Shown piece after piece: positions 41,533 to 50,356 of a DNA stretch of 64,000 nucleotides; the stretch's first letter is position 1; each line of letters starts with the position of its first letter. The stretch is from Micromonospora_G sp040676775 (lineage in GTDB: Bacteria; Actinomycetota; Actinomycetes; Mycobacteriales; Micromonosporaceae), in the NCBI RefSeq assembly GCF_040676775.1, contig NZ_JBFAPP010000007.1, positions 62,001 to 126,000 on the forward strand. The letters are read 5' to 3'. Made by a program: the position numbers and the translations under genes. The notes beneath the pieces are model-generated. The model saw nothing but the letters and a program-made list of their open reading frames with translations. It had not been told where the DNA came from and made no database searches.

Positions 41533-41982
41533 TCAGCAGCCGGTCGGGTCGTCGGGTGTGCCGGTCGGTTGGTGGGTGCGGTCGTAGTTGATCCGGGCGG
41601 CGGCGATGGTGGCGCGGTGGTGTTCCGCCCACCGGGTGAGGGTGAGCAGGGTGTCGTGCAGTTCGCGGGCCATCTCGGTGGCGGTGTACTCGACCCTCGG
41701 GGGCACGGTGGGATGGGCGGTGCGGATGAGCAGCCCGTCGCGTTCGAGGTTGCGCAGGGTGAGGGTGAGCATGCGGCGGCTGATGCCTTCGATGCCGCGC
41801 TCGAGTTCGGTGAACCGGACGGGGCCGTGGGTGGCGGCGACGATGATCGCGATGCTCCATTTGCCGCCGACCCGGTCCAGGACGTGACGGACGGTGCAGT
41901 CGTCGGCGCGGGTGGTTGGTGCCGACCCGTCGGGTGCTCCGGGTGCCATGCGCCGTCCTCCGTCTGCGGTGATCATGGTCAC
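41533..41982 (-). CDS. HxlR-family transcriptional regulator
   Basis: The 149-residue winged-helix protein has the HxlR signature: CTVRHVLDRVGGKWSIAIIV, then GPVRFTELERGIEGISRRML and a wing PPRVEYTATEMA. The conserved cysteine near the start of the domain (DDCTVRHV) suggests sensing of reactive electrophiles, as in HypR or YodB. It precedes the aldo/keto reductase gene by 47 bases and probably controls it. Confidence 0.9.
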   Translation of the reverse strand: MTMITADGGRRMAPGAPDGSAPTTRADDCTVRHVLDRVGGKWSIAIIVAATHGPVRFTELERGIEGISRRMLTLTLRNLERDGLLIRTAHPTVPPRVEYTATEMARELHDTLLTLTRWAEHHRATIAAARINYDRTHQPTGTPDDPTGC

Positions 41983-42202
41983 GCGGGGTGCCGGTAACAG
42001 GACATGGCCGCTGTGACGAACACTATCGCCGCCGCCCTGAGAGCCGTTCCGGCCGTCCAGGTGCCGCCCGGTCGAGACCCGGGTGGGGGTTTTGCCCCTG
42101 TTTGGTGTTGGTGGCGAATGGGGGCGGGTGCTCCGCCAGTTGTTGCCCGATACCCGCCTGAAACAGACCCGCTGGTAGCGTTGACCATGCCGGTAACACC
42201 CA

Positions 42203-42305
42203 CGTGGGAGAGACCGCCCGGCTTGTCAGGGCGGCGCCGAAGGGGCAAATCCTCCCCGGAACCTCTCAGGCAAAAGGACCTCGTGGGCAGGCGACTGTGG
42301 AGCGC
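42203..42305 (+). promoter_or_regulatory. Glycine riboswitch upstream of gcvP
   Basis: Canonical glycine-aptamer elements occur in order: GTGGGAGAGACC (42204), GCGCCGAAGGGGCAA (42233), and CTCTCAGGCAAAAGGAC (42268). Only one aptamer is evident; the sequence after GTGGGCAGGCGAC is not a clear second one. It ends about 65 bases before the gcvP ATG, leaving room for an expression platform with pairing C- and G-runs. Glycine riboswitches usually turn on gcv genes when glycine is abundant. Confidence 0.93.
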
Positions 42306-42370
42306 CCCCGCTACGCGCGTGGGTGCGACAGAGGGGGAGGCCGCATCGTCGACCTCGCCCGGGAGCCGCC

Positions 42371-45202
42371 ATGACCGCAGACCAGTTCGCCGTACGCCAC
42401 ATCGGCCCGGATGCCGATGGTGAGCGCCGGATGTTGGACACCGTTGGCTACGGCTCGATCGACGAGCTGATGGACGCCGCGATTCCCGAGGTGATCCGCT
42501 GGCACGGCACGCTCGACCTGCCGGCCCCGGCGACCGAGGCCGAGGTGATCGCCGAACTGCGGGAGATCGCGTCCCGTAACACGGTCGCGGTGTCGATGAT
42601 CGGGCTCGGGTACCACGGCACCCACACCCCGGCGGTGATCCGCCGCAACGTGCTGGAGAGCCCGGCCTGGTATACCGCGTACACGCCGTACCAGCCGGAG
42701 ATCAGCCAGGGCCGGCTGGAGGCGCTGCTGAACTTCCAGACCATGGTGACCGACCTGACCGGGTTGGCGACCGCGAACGCGTCGATGCTCGACGAGGGGA
42801 CCGCGGCGGCGGAGGCGATGACGCTCGCCCGCCGCGCGTCGAAGAGCAAGAGCCCGGTGTACGTCGTCGACGCCGACACCCTCCCGCAGACGATCTCGGT
42901 GATCGTCACCCGGGCGGAGCCGCTCGGCATCGACGTACGCATCGTCGACCTTGACGCCGACGAACTCCCGGCGGAGTTCTTCGGCCTGCACCTGCAGTAC
43001 CCGGGCGCGTCGGGGCTGGTCCGTGACCACGCCGCGCTGGTCGAGGCGGCGCACGGTGCCGGGGCGCTGGTCGCGGTCGCCGCGGACCTGCTCGCCCTGA
43101 CGCTGCTGCGGCCGCCGGGGGAGATCGGTGCCGACATCGCCGCCGGGACGACGCAGCGGTTCGGCGTACCGATGGGCTTCGGTGGGCCGCACGCCGGTTA
43201 CCTGGCGGTCCGCGCCGGCCTGGAGCGGATGCTGCCCGGCCGGCTGGTCGGGGTGTCGCGTGACACCGACGGCAACCCGGCCTACCGGTTGGCGTTGCAG
43301 ACCCGCGAGCAGCACATCCGGCGGGAGAAGGCGACCAGCAACATCTGCACCGCGCAGGTGCTGCTCGCCGTGATGGCCAGCATGTACGCCGTCTACCACG
43401 GTCCGGACGGGCTGCGGGAGATCGCGGCGCGTACGCACCGGTCGGCGGCCCGGCTCGCGGCCGGGCTGCGGGCCGGCGGGGTGTCGACCGAGGGTCCGGC
43501 GTTCTTCGACACCGTCACCGCGGTGGTTCCGGGTCGGGCTGCGCAGGTGGTCGCCGACGCCGCCGCCCGCGGGGTGAACCTGCGGCTGGTCGACGCCGAC
43601 CGGGTCGGGGTGGCGTGCGACGAGACGACCACGGCGGCGCACCTGGGCGCGGTCTGGGCGGCGTTCGGGGTGGCGGAGTTCACCGGTGAGGTCACCGAGG
43701 CGCTGCCGGCGGCGTTGCTGCGGACCAGCGACTACCTGACCCACCCGGTGTTCCACCGGCACCGTTCCGAGACCGCGATGCTGCGCTACCTGCGCCGGCT
43801 GTCGGACTCCGACTACGCCCTGGACCGGGGCATGATCCCGCTCGGTTCGTGCACGATGAAGCTCAACGCGACCACCGAGATGGAACCGGTGAGCTGGCCG
43901 GAGTTCGCGAACATGCACCCGTTCGCGCCGGCGGAGCAGACCGCCGGTTACCGGGAACTGGTCACCTCCCTGGAGGGGTGGCTGGCCGAGGTGACCGGGT
44001 ACGACGCGGTCAGTGTGCAGCCGAACGCCGGGTCCCAGGGTGAACTCGCCGGTCTGCTGGCCATCCGGGGTTACCACCGCGAACGTGGGCAGGCGCACCG
44101 GGACGTGTGCCTGATCCCGTCGTCGGCGCACGGTACGAACGCGGCCAGCGCGGTGATGGCCGGTATGCGGGTCGTGGTCGTGGCGTGTGACGACAACGGT
44201 GACGTGGACCTGGTCGACCTCGACCGGAAGATCGACACGCACCGGGACGCGCTCGCGGCGATCATGGTGACGTACCCGTCGACGCACGGGGTGTACGAGA
44301 CCGGGATCGCGTCGCTGTGCGCGAAGGTCCACGACGCCGGTGGTCAGGTGTACGTCGACGGGGCGAACCTCAACGCCCTGGTCGGGTTCGCCCGCCCGGG
44401 CAAGTTCGGCGCCGACGTGTCGCACCTGAACCTGCACAAGACGTTCTGCATCCCGCACGGCGGCGGTGGCCCCGGTGTCGGCCCGGTCGCCGTGCGCGCG
44501 CACCTGGCGCCGTTCCTGCCCGGTGACCCGCTGACCGGGACCGGGGCGGTCGCCGGTGCCCAGCCGGTGATCTCGGCGGCCCGGCACGGTTCGGCGGGGA
44601 TCCTGCCGATCCCGTGGGCGTACCTGCGGATGATGGGCGCCGAGGGGCTGACCCGGGCGACCGGGACGGCGGTGCTGGCGGCGAACTACGTCGCGGCCCG
44701 GCTGCGCGCCCACTACCCGGTGCTCTACACCGGCAACAAGGGCCTGGTGGCGCACGAGTGCATCCTCGACCTGCGGGCGCTGACGAAGGCGACCGGGGTG
44801 AGTGTCGACGACGTCGCGAAGCGGCTGATCGACTACGGGTTCCACGCGCCGACGATGTCGTTCCCGGTGGCCGGCACGTTGATGGTGGAGCCGACTGAGA
44901 GTGAGGACCTGGCCGAGCTCGACCGGTTCTGCGCGGCGATGATCGCGATCCGGGAGGAGATCGACCTGGTCGGTGCGGGGCAGTGGCCGGCGGGTGACAA
45001 CCCGCTGTCGAACGCCCCGCACACGGCGGCGATGGTCACCGGGGACGAGTGGACGCACCCGTACCCGCGGTCGGTGGCGGCGTACCCGGCCGGGGTGGAC
45101 CGGGCGGCGAAGTACTGGCCGCCGGTGCGTCGCATCGACGGCGCGTACGGCGACCGGAACCTGGTCTGCGCCTGCCCGCCGCCGGACGCGTTCGAGGACT
45201 GA
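42371..45202 (+). CDS. gcvP: Glycine dehydrogenase (decarboxylating), P protein
   Basis: This 943-residue single-chain P protein joins the two halves separate in some bacteria. The N-terminus reads QFAVRHIGPDADGERRML; the C-terminal half has GMIPLGSCTMKLNA, SSAHGTNAASA and the PLP-lysine motif HLNLHKTFCIPHGGGGPG near residue 690. It decarboxylates glycine and loads the aminomethyl group onto GcvH (35743). A riboswitch precedes it and a hairpin follows. It matches Rv1832 in the conserved order. Confidence 0.96.
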   Translation: MTADQFAVRHIGPDADGERRMLDTVGYGSIDELMDAAIPEVIRWHGTLDLPAPATEAEVIAELREIASRNTVAVSMIGLGYHGTHTPAVIRRNVLESPAWYTAYTPYQPEISQGRLEALLNFQTMVTDLTGLATANASMLDEGTAAAEAMTLARRASKSKSPVYVVDADTLPQTISVIVTRAEPLGIDVRIVDLDADELPAEFFGLHLQYPGASGLVRDHAALVEAAHGAGALVAVAADLLALTLLRPPGEIGADIAAGTTQRFGVPMGFGGPHAGYLAVRAGLERMLPGRLVGVSRDTDGNPAYRLALQTREQHIRREKATSNICTAQVLLAVMASMYAVYHGPDGLREIAARTHRSAARLAAGLRAGGVSTEGPAFFDTVTAVVPGRAAQVVADAAARGVNLRLVDADRVGVACDETTTAAHLGAVWAAFGVAEFTGEVTEALPAALLRTSDYLTHPVFHRHRSETAMLRYLRRLSDSDYALDRGMIPLGSCTMKLNATTEMEPVSWPEFANMHPFAPAEQTAGYRELVTSLEGWLAEVTGYDAVSVQPNAGSQGELAGLLAIRGYHRERGQAHRDVCLIPSSAHGTNAASAVMAGMRVVVVACDDNGDVDLVDLDRKIDTHRDALAAIMVTYPSTHGVYETGIASLCAKVHDAGGQVYVDGANLNALVGFARPGKFGADVSHLNLHKTFCIPHGGGGPGVGPVAVRAHLAPFLPGDPLTGTGAVAGAQPVISAARHGSAGILPIPWAYLRMMGAEGLTRATGTAVLAANYVAARLRAHYPVLYTGNKGLVAHECILDLRALTKATGVSVDDVAKRLIDYGFHAPTMSFPVAGTLMVEPTESEDLAELDRFCAAMIAIREEIDLVGAGQWPAGDNPLSNAPHTAAMVTGDEWTHPYPRSVAAYPAGVDRAAKYWPPVRRIDGAYGDRNLVCACPPPDAFED

Positions 45203-45256
45203 ACACGTCCGGGTCGATCAAGGAAATCCGCGCCGATCAAGGACGGAACATCCGGG

Positions 45257-45276
45257 CCCCGGTCACCTGACCGGGG
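45257..45276 (+). terminator. Hairpin after gcvP
   Basis: CCCCGGTCA and TGACCGGGG form a 9-base stem separated by two bases, 55 bases after gcvP. Short copies of CCTTGATCGG and its complement flank it. Confidence 0.6.
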
Positions 45277-45356
45277 CGGGGTGGTCGTTGATCGGCGGGG
45301 ATAGCCTTGATCGGCGGGCTGCACTGCCCACCGGGATGGTCAAGGCGTGGGTCGAC

Positions 45357-45557
45357 TCAGGCGACCAGTACGTGCCGGGCGGGTCCGCGGTGCGGTGCGA
45401 TCGTGCTGCCGTCGGGCAGCAGCTCGCCGGTGTCCTCGAAGACGATCACACCGTTGCAGAGCAGGCTCCAGCCCTGCTCACGGAAACAGGCGACGACCCG
45501 GGCGGCGTCCCGGTCGGTTGCCTCGGCGGAGGGACAGGTGGGTTGGTGCTGGCACAT
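45357..45557 (-). CDS. DUF5999 small Cys-containing protein
   Basis: The 66-residue protein begins MCQHQPTCPSAEATDRDAAR and continues with a WSLLCNGVIVFEDTGELLPDG core, the signature of the actinobacterial DUF5999 family. The N-terminal CxHxxxC could bind zinc or iron together with another ligand. ATG at 45557 was chosen for its GGAGA ribosome site; an upstream ATG at 45590 is possible. The function is unknown. Confidence 0.8.
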   Translation of the reverse strand: MCQHQPTCPSAEATDRDAARVVACFREQGWSLLCNGVIVFEDTGELLPDGSTIAPHRGPARHVLVA

Positions 45558-45680
45558 CGGGTTCTCCGGACTGTGGGGGTGCTGTGTCATGGTTCACATG
45601 ACCAGTGACGCACGGTACCAAGCGCAACGGTGCTACATCGAGCAGGGATTGGCACTAACCGGGGAGAATCCACCCAACGG

Positions 45681-46925
45681 ATGATGGAGATTGGGCCACT
45701 CGTCGTGGAAACGCTCCCATACGGGGCCGGGGTCACCCCGGCAATGCCATCGGCATACCTCGATTCGCTGACTGAGCTCGACCGATTTGAATGGTACGTC
45801 GGCCAGCCTGGCGACCCGGCCGAGTTGATCGACGCGTACCTGACCGGTCACGGGCTCGGCGCCGGCGCGCTGCGCCCACCGACCGGTACCGATTCCGGGA
45901 CCCACCCGGGCACCGACCACGGCCATCCCGTCGGCGCGGCCCTGTTCGTCTCCGCCGCCGCGGGGGCGGCCATGATCGGCGCCCCGACCGGGGCACCCAG
46001 CCCCGCGGCCGGCGTACCCGACGTGGCCGTGGTCGTCTACGCCCGCACCACCCGACGGGCCCACCGGCCACCACAGCACCCGGCGCCGTGGTGGCTCGGC
46101 CCGTGGCAGCCGAGCTGGACCCCGGCCGCCCACGCCGCCGCCGTCGCCGCGGCCCGTGACGCCATCGGCCGCGGCGACATCTACCAGGTCAACGTCGTCG
46201 GCCACAGCAGCGCCCGGTACACCGGCGACCCGGTACCCGCCCTGGCCCGACTCGGCCGGCTGCCCGGCGCCCGCTACGGCGGCGTCCTCACCGGCGACAC
46301 CTGGGCGATCGGCTGCGCCTCCCCGGAAACCCTGATCGAGGTCACCGGCGGGCGACTGGTCACCCGCCCGATCAAGGGCACCCGGCCGGCCACCGGACCC
46401 GGCCGCGTCGCACTGCTCACCTCGGCCAAGGAACGAGCCGAACACATCATGATCGTCGACCTGGAACGCAACGACCTGGCCCGGGTCGCCGCCACCGGAT
46501 CGGTACGGGTCGACGAGCTATACGCCATCCGCCGCTGGTGCGACCTGTGGCAGGCCGAGTCGACGATCTCCGCCCGCGCCGCCGACGGCCTACGACTGGC
46601 CGACCTGCTGCGCGCGGTCTGCCCCGGCGGTTCGGTCACCGGCACCCCCAAGGTTTCCGCACTGGGCCGCATCGCCGTCCTCGAACCCGTCGGCCGCGGC
46701 GCCGGCATGGGCGGGCTCGGCTGGGTCGGCCCGAACCATCTCGACCTCGGCCTGACCATCCGCACCGCGGCCGCCGACGGTGACCGGTTGCACGTCTGGG
46801 CCGGCGGCGGGATCACCTGGGACAGCGACCCGGACGCGGAGGTCGCCGAGGCGGCGGCGAAAGCCGGCCCGGTCCGCGCCGCGCTCGCCGGCCCCGAACC
46901 GGACCGGCACACGGGCGGGACCTGA
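45681..46925 (+). CDS. pabB: Aminodeoxychorismate synthase component I-like enzyme
   Basis: The 414-residue chorismate-binding enzyme has the catalytic motifs IGRGDIYQVNVV, TRPIKGTRPATG, MIVDLERNDLARVAATGSVR, PGGSVTGTPKVSALGRIAVL and AGGGITWDSDPDAEVAEAAAKA. These fit PabB more than anthranilate or salicylate synthases: the PIKGT lysine that attacks chorismate in PabB is present. No glutamine amidotransferase (pabA) neighbours it. The product would feed folate synthesis. ATG ATG at 45681/45684 leaves three codons of ambiguity. Confidence 0.85.
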   Translation: MMEIGPLVVETLPYGAGVTPAMPSAYLDSLTELDRFEWYVGQPGDPAELIDAYLTGHGLGAGALRPPTGTDSGTHPGTDHGHPVGAALFVSAAAGAAMIGAPTGAPSPAAGVPDVAVVVYARTTRRAHRPPQHPAPWWLGPWQPSWTPAAHAAAVAAARDAIGRGDIYQVNVVGHSSARYTGDPVPALARLGRLPGARYGGVLTGDTWAIGCASPETLIEVTGGRLVTRPIKGTRPATGPGRVALLTSAKERAEHIMIVDLERNDLARVAATGSVRVDELYAIRRWCDLWQAESTISARAADGLRLADLLRAVCPGGSVTGTPKVSALGRIAVLEPVGRGAGMGGLGWVGPNHLDLGLTIRTAAADGDRLHVWAGGGITWDSDPDAEVAEAAAKAGPVRAALAGPEPDRHTGGT

Positions 46926-46953
46926 GTCACCAGACCCCGCCCGCCGGAACCCG

Positions 46954-47820
46954 TCAGCCCTGGTCGGCCGGCACCGCCGCCGGGGCGTCCAGGATCGGGA
47001 CCAACTGCTCCTCCTCGTACATCAGGTGCCGTTCCAGTTCGTCGACCAGCCGGTCGACCTCGGCCAGCACCAGCGCGGCGGCGACCCCGTCGGCGGAGAC
47101 GACCACACGCAGGTCCTCGACGAGGGCGGCGATCGTCTCGTGTTCGCGGCGCAGCCGGGTCATCGTCGGGGCGAGCGCCGGGTGGTGCTCGGCGAGGCCG
47201 GGGAACATAACGGTGTCCTCACCGGTGTGGTGCAACCCCAGGCCCTGGCAGACGGCGAGGCAGTTCATCCGCAACTGGGCACCGAGCCCGGCCCCCGACC
47301 CGGCGACCTCGGCGCGGATCAGGGCGAGTTCCCGCCGGAACGCGTCGTGGACCAGCTTCAGCGCCGTACCCCACGACGGTTGACCGGCGGCGGCGAACCG
47401 GGGCGGGCCCGGCACCTGCCGCAGCGCCACGACCGGCAGGACCCGTCCGGTCCGTGCCTGGTAGTCGGCCCACCCGTGGTCGGCCTCGACCGCCCGGGCG
47501 AACACCTGGTCCCGCTCGGTACCGGTCAGGACGGTGGCGGTGGCGTCGTAGACGAACACACCGTCCTCGACCGTCACCCGCGGGTCGGCCACCAGGTTGT
47601 GGAACCAGGCCGGGGGTTTCGGGGCGCCGCCGGCCGAGCCGATGACCAGGATCCGCTCCCCGCCGTCGGGCAGGTAGCCGAGCGGGGTCGTGTGCGGGGC
47701 GCCGGACCGGGCCCCGGTGGTGGTCAGCAGGATCAGCCGGGCGCCCTCGAAGTAGCCGCCGACCCGCCCGCCGTTGGCCCGAAACTCGTCGATGACCTGC
47801 TGGTTGAAATCATTCGCCAT
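46954..47820 (-). CDS. F420-type nitroreductase - haemerythrin fusion
   Basis: The 288-residue protein joins two domains. Residues 1-135 are a Ddn/DUF385 deazaflavin (F420)-dependent nitroreductase domain (FRANGGRVGGYFEGARLILL, TTGARSGAPHTTPLGYL, ADPRVTVEDG). Residues 150-285 are a haemerythrin-like four-helix bundle with iron-ligand pattern LGLHHTGEDTVMFPGL, RREHETI and ERHLMYEEEQLVP. The pairing suggests an F420H2-linked reaction tied to oxygen or NO sensing at a di-iron site, which is inference. ATG at 47820 was chosen. Confidence 0.88.
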   Translation of the reverse strand: MANDFNQQVIDEFRANGGRVGGYFEGARLILLTTTGARSGAPHTTPLGYLPDGGERILVIGSAGGAPKPPAWFHNLVADPRVTVEDGVFVYDATATVLTGTERDQVFARAVEADHGWADYQARTGRVLPVVALRQVPGPPRFAAAGQPSWGTALKLVHDAFRRELALIRAEVAGSGAGLGAQLRMNCLAVCQGLGLHHTGEDTVMFPGLAEHHPALAPTMTRLRREHETIAALVEDLRVVVSADGVAAALVLAEVDRLVDELERHLMYEEEQLVPILDAPAAVPADQG

Positions 47821-48139
47821 ACGCTGCTTGTTTCTCCCGTCCGGAGTGGCCCGCGAACCGTTCGCGGGCATGCAGAGGAACCCGCCCGATGGGCGGGACG
47901 AAAAACGACCACACAATGCGGTGAGGAAATCGCCCGGACGGCCAGCGGGTCGGTGACGACACCAACCGGGCCGGGTCACGGGGGACGTGTACGACAGCGG
48001 CCGTACACGTCGTGAGAGTCGCGCGGTGCGCGGGTGCGGCGGGCCTCTCGGCCGCCCGGCGATCACGCCTGCGCCGGGTGCCCCACTCGGTTGTGGCCCA
48101 AGGCCGACCCGGCAGTCATGACAGCGATCCTAATCGGTG
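47821..48139. other. Gap with two perfect inverted repeats
   Basis: No gene was seen. GCCCGCGAA/TTCGCGGGC (47849-47857 with 47861-47869) is a perfect 9-base hairpin in the leader of the F420/haemerythrin gene. ACGTGTACG/CGTACACGT (47985-47993 with 48002-48010, 8-base spacer) is a second dyad that could be an operator. Confidence 0.5.
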
Positions 48140-49153
48140 CTACCGGTGGTGGGCCAGTGGTGCATGCGGGTCGCCGACGCCACGGTGGTCGGGGTCGGCG
48201 TGCACCAGCGCGGCACTGAGTCGGGGCACGGCGTGGATCAGCCGGTGTTCGGCCGCCACCGCGATCACGTGCCCCTGCGCGACGGTGAGGTTCCCGTCGA
48301 TGGTGATCGCGCACTCGGCGTGCAGGTGGTGACCGATCCACCGCAGCCGCAGCGTACCGACGTCGGTGACACCCGGGGTGGCGAGCAGGACCGCCTCGGC
48401 GGTGTCGACCAGGGTCGGGTCGACGGCGTCCATCAGCCGCCGGTACACCGCCCGACCGGCGTCGACGAGCACGACCAGGATCGCGACGGTGATCAGCAAA
48501 CCGACCGCGGGGTCCGCCCACCACCAGCCCATCGCGACGCCGCCGGCACCGAGCAGCACCGCGAGCGAGGTGAACCCATCGGTACGGGCGTGCAGCCCGT
48601 CGGCGACCAGGGCGGCCGAACCGATCCGCCGCCCGACCCCGATCCGGTACCGGGCGACGAGTTCGTTGCCGGCGAACCCGATCAGCCCGGCGGCGGCGAC
48701 GTACGGCAGGTGGTCGATGTCGCGCGGGTCGAGCAGCCGTACCACGGCCTGGTAGCCGGCGAAGACCGCCGACGCGGCGATGGTCGCGACGATCGCGATC
48801 CCGGCGAGGTCCTCGGCCCGCCCGTACCCGTAGGTGTAGCGGCGGTTCGCCGCCCGGCGGCCGAGCAGGAACGCCACCCCGAGCGGTACGGCGGTGAGCG
48901 CGTCGGCGACGTTGTGCAGGGTGTCGCCAAGCAGCGCCACCGACCCGGACCAGAACACCACCGCGGCCTGCCCGGCGGCGGTCACCCCGAGGATCACCAG
49001 GGAGATCCACAGTGCGCGGATGCCGTCTCGGGAGGTGGCCAACGCCCGGTCGACCTTGTCGGCGGTGTCGTGCGAGTGCGGGGTCAGCAGGTGCCGGATC
49101 CGGTGCGTCCGCCCCGGCCCGTGGTCGTGGCCGTGCGCGTGGTCGTGGCTCAT
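48140..49153 (-). CDS. Cation diffusion facilitator (Zn2+/Mn2+/Fe2+ efflux)
   Basis: This 337-residue CDF transporter has a His-rich N-terminus (MSHDHAHGHDHGPGRTH), six membrane segments, and metal-site motifs ALLGDTLHNVADALTA (an HxxxD type site in helix 2) and ALVADGLHARTDGFTSL in helix 5. The C-terminal cytoplasmic ferredoxin-like domain has LRWIGHHLHAECAITIDGNL. It exports divalent metal, probably zinc, in exchange for protons. Confidence 0.93.
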   Translation of the reverse strand: MSHDHAHGHDHGPGRTHRIRHLLTPHSHDTADKVDRALATSRDGIRALWISLVILGVTAAGQAAVVFWSGSVALLGDTLHNVADALTAVPLGVAFLLGRRAANRRYTYGYGRAEDLAGIAIVATIAASAVFAGYQAVVRLLDPRDIDHLPYVAAAGLIGFAGNELVARYRIGVGRRIGSAALVADGLHARTDGFTSLAVLLGAGGVAMGWWWADPAVGLLITVAILVVLVDAGRAVYRRLMDAVDPTLVDTAEAVLLATPGVTDVGTLRLRWIGHHLHAECAITIDGNLTVAQGHVIAVAAEHRLIHAVPRLSAALVHADPDHRGVGDPHAPLAHHR

Positions 49154-49248
49154 CGTTTCCTCCCGGCCGGCGGGTCACGACGGTGCTCGCCGGTCGGCAG
49201 GATATGCGCCGCTACCGGTATGCGACAACGCGGTAACCGCGAGTGTTG

Positions 49249-49287
49249 GGCAACAACCACCGGTCGGCACCTCCGGTGGTTGTTGCC
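49249..49287 (-). terminator. 15-base perfect hairpin ending cluster C
   Basis: GGCAACAACCACCGG (49249-49263) and CCGGTGGTTGTTGCC (49273-49287) pair perfectly with a 9-base loop. It begins seven bases past the stop of the last cluster C gene. Confidence 0.85.
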
Positions 49288-49294
49288 GTGCCGG

Positions 49295-50332
49295 TCAGGA
49301 CACGGGCCGGCGGCGCCGCCGCGGATCGGTCAGCTCCGGCGGCTGGTAGCCGGCGTCGGCCGGGTTCAGGGTCGTACCCGGGGGCACGATCTCGTCGATG
49401 CGGTTCAGCACGTCGTCGCTCAGGGTCACCTTCGCCGCGCCGAGCTGGCTGTCGAGGTGTTCCAGGGTGCGGGGGCCGATGATCGCCGAGGTCACCGCCG
49501 GGTGCCGCAGCACGAAACCGATCGCCAGGTGGATCAGCGACAGCCCGGCCTGTTCGGCGAGGTCGGCGAGCTGCTCGACCGCGACGAGTTTGGCGGCGTT
49601 CGCCGGCAGGGCCGGGTCGAACCGGCCGGGTTGCCGCCCCGCTCGCAACGAGATCGGCTCGGTCAGCCCCCGGTGGTAACGCCCGGACAACCAACCGCCG
49701 GCCAGCGGACTCCACGAGATCACCGCGAGGCCGTACCGCTGGGCGACCGGCAGCACCTCTCGTTCCACACCCCGGGCCAGGATCGAGTACGGCGGCTGTT
49801 CGCTGACCACCCGTTCCCGGCCCCGCCGCTGCGCGATCCACTGCCCCTCGACGATCGCCGACGCCGGGAACGTCGACGTGCCGATGTAGCGGATCTTGCC
49901 CTGGTGGACCAGGTCGCTGAGCGCGCCGAGGGTCTCGTCGAAGTCCGTGTCCGGTTCCGGGCGGTGCACCTGGTACAGGTCGATCCAGTCGGTCCGCAAC
50001 CGGCGCAGGCTCCGCTCCACCTCCTGGAAGATCCAACGCCGGGAGTTGCCGAACTGGTTGACGTTGTCACCGATCTGGCCGTGGAACTTCGTCGCCAGGA
50101 ACACGTCGTCGCGGCGACCGCCGTCAAGGGCCTTGCCGACAATCTCCTCCGACTCGCCCTGGGAGTAGACGTCGGCGGTGTCGACGACGTTGATGCCCTC
50201 GTCCAACGCCCGGTGGATAATCCGTACACCCTCGTCGTGGTCGGGGTTGCCGCGCTGGCCGAAGTTCATCGCGCCGAGGGTCAGCGGGCTGACCCGTACC
50301 CCGGTGTTGCCGAAGAGACGGTACTGCGTCAC
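49295..50332 (-). CDS. Aldo/keto reductase, last gene of organosulfur cluster C
   Basis: The 345-residue AKR reads YRLFGNTGVRVSPLTLGAMN, then NVVDTADVYSQGESEEIVGK, with catalytic Asp, Tyr, Lys (FLATKFHGQIGDN) and His (YQVHRPEPDTDF) all visible. It starts 24 bases after the monooxygenase gene and so probably shares its transcript. A plausible job is reduction of the aldehyde left after desulfonation, which is inference from context. Confidence 0.9.
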   Translation of the reverse strand: MTQYRLFGNTGVRVSPLTLGAMNFGQRGNPDHDEGVRIIHRALDEGINVVDTADVYSQGESEEIVGKALDGGRRDDVFLATKFHGQIGDNVNQFGNSRRWIFQEVERSLRRLRTDWIDLYQVHRPEPDTDFDETLGALSDLVHQGKIRYIGTSTFPASAIVEGQWIAQRRGRERVVSEQPPYSILARGVEREVLPVAQRYGLAVISWSPLAGGWLSGRYHRGLTEPISLRAGRQPGRFDPALPANAAKLVAVEQLADLAEQAGLSLIHLAIGFVLRHPAVTSAIIGPRTLEHLDSQLGAAKVTLSDDVLNRIDEIVPPGTTLNPADAGYQPPELTDPRRRRRPVS

Positions 50333-50356
50333 GGTGTCTTCCCTTCCTGGTGCGGG

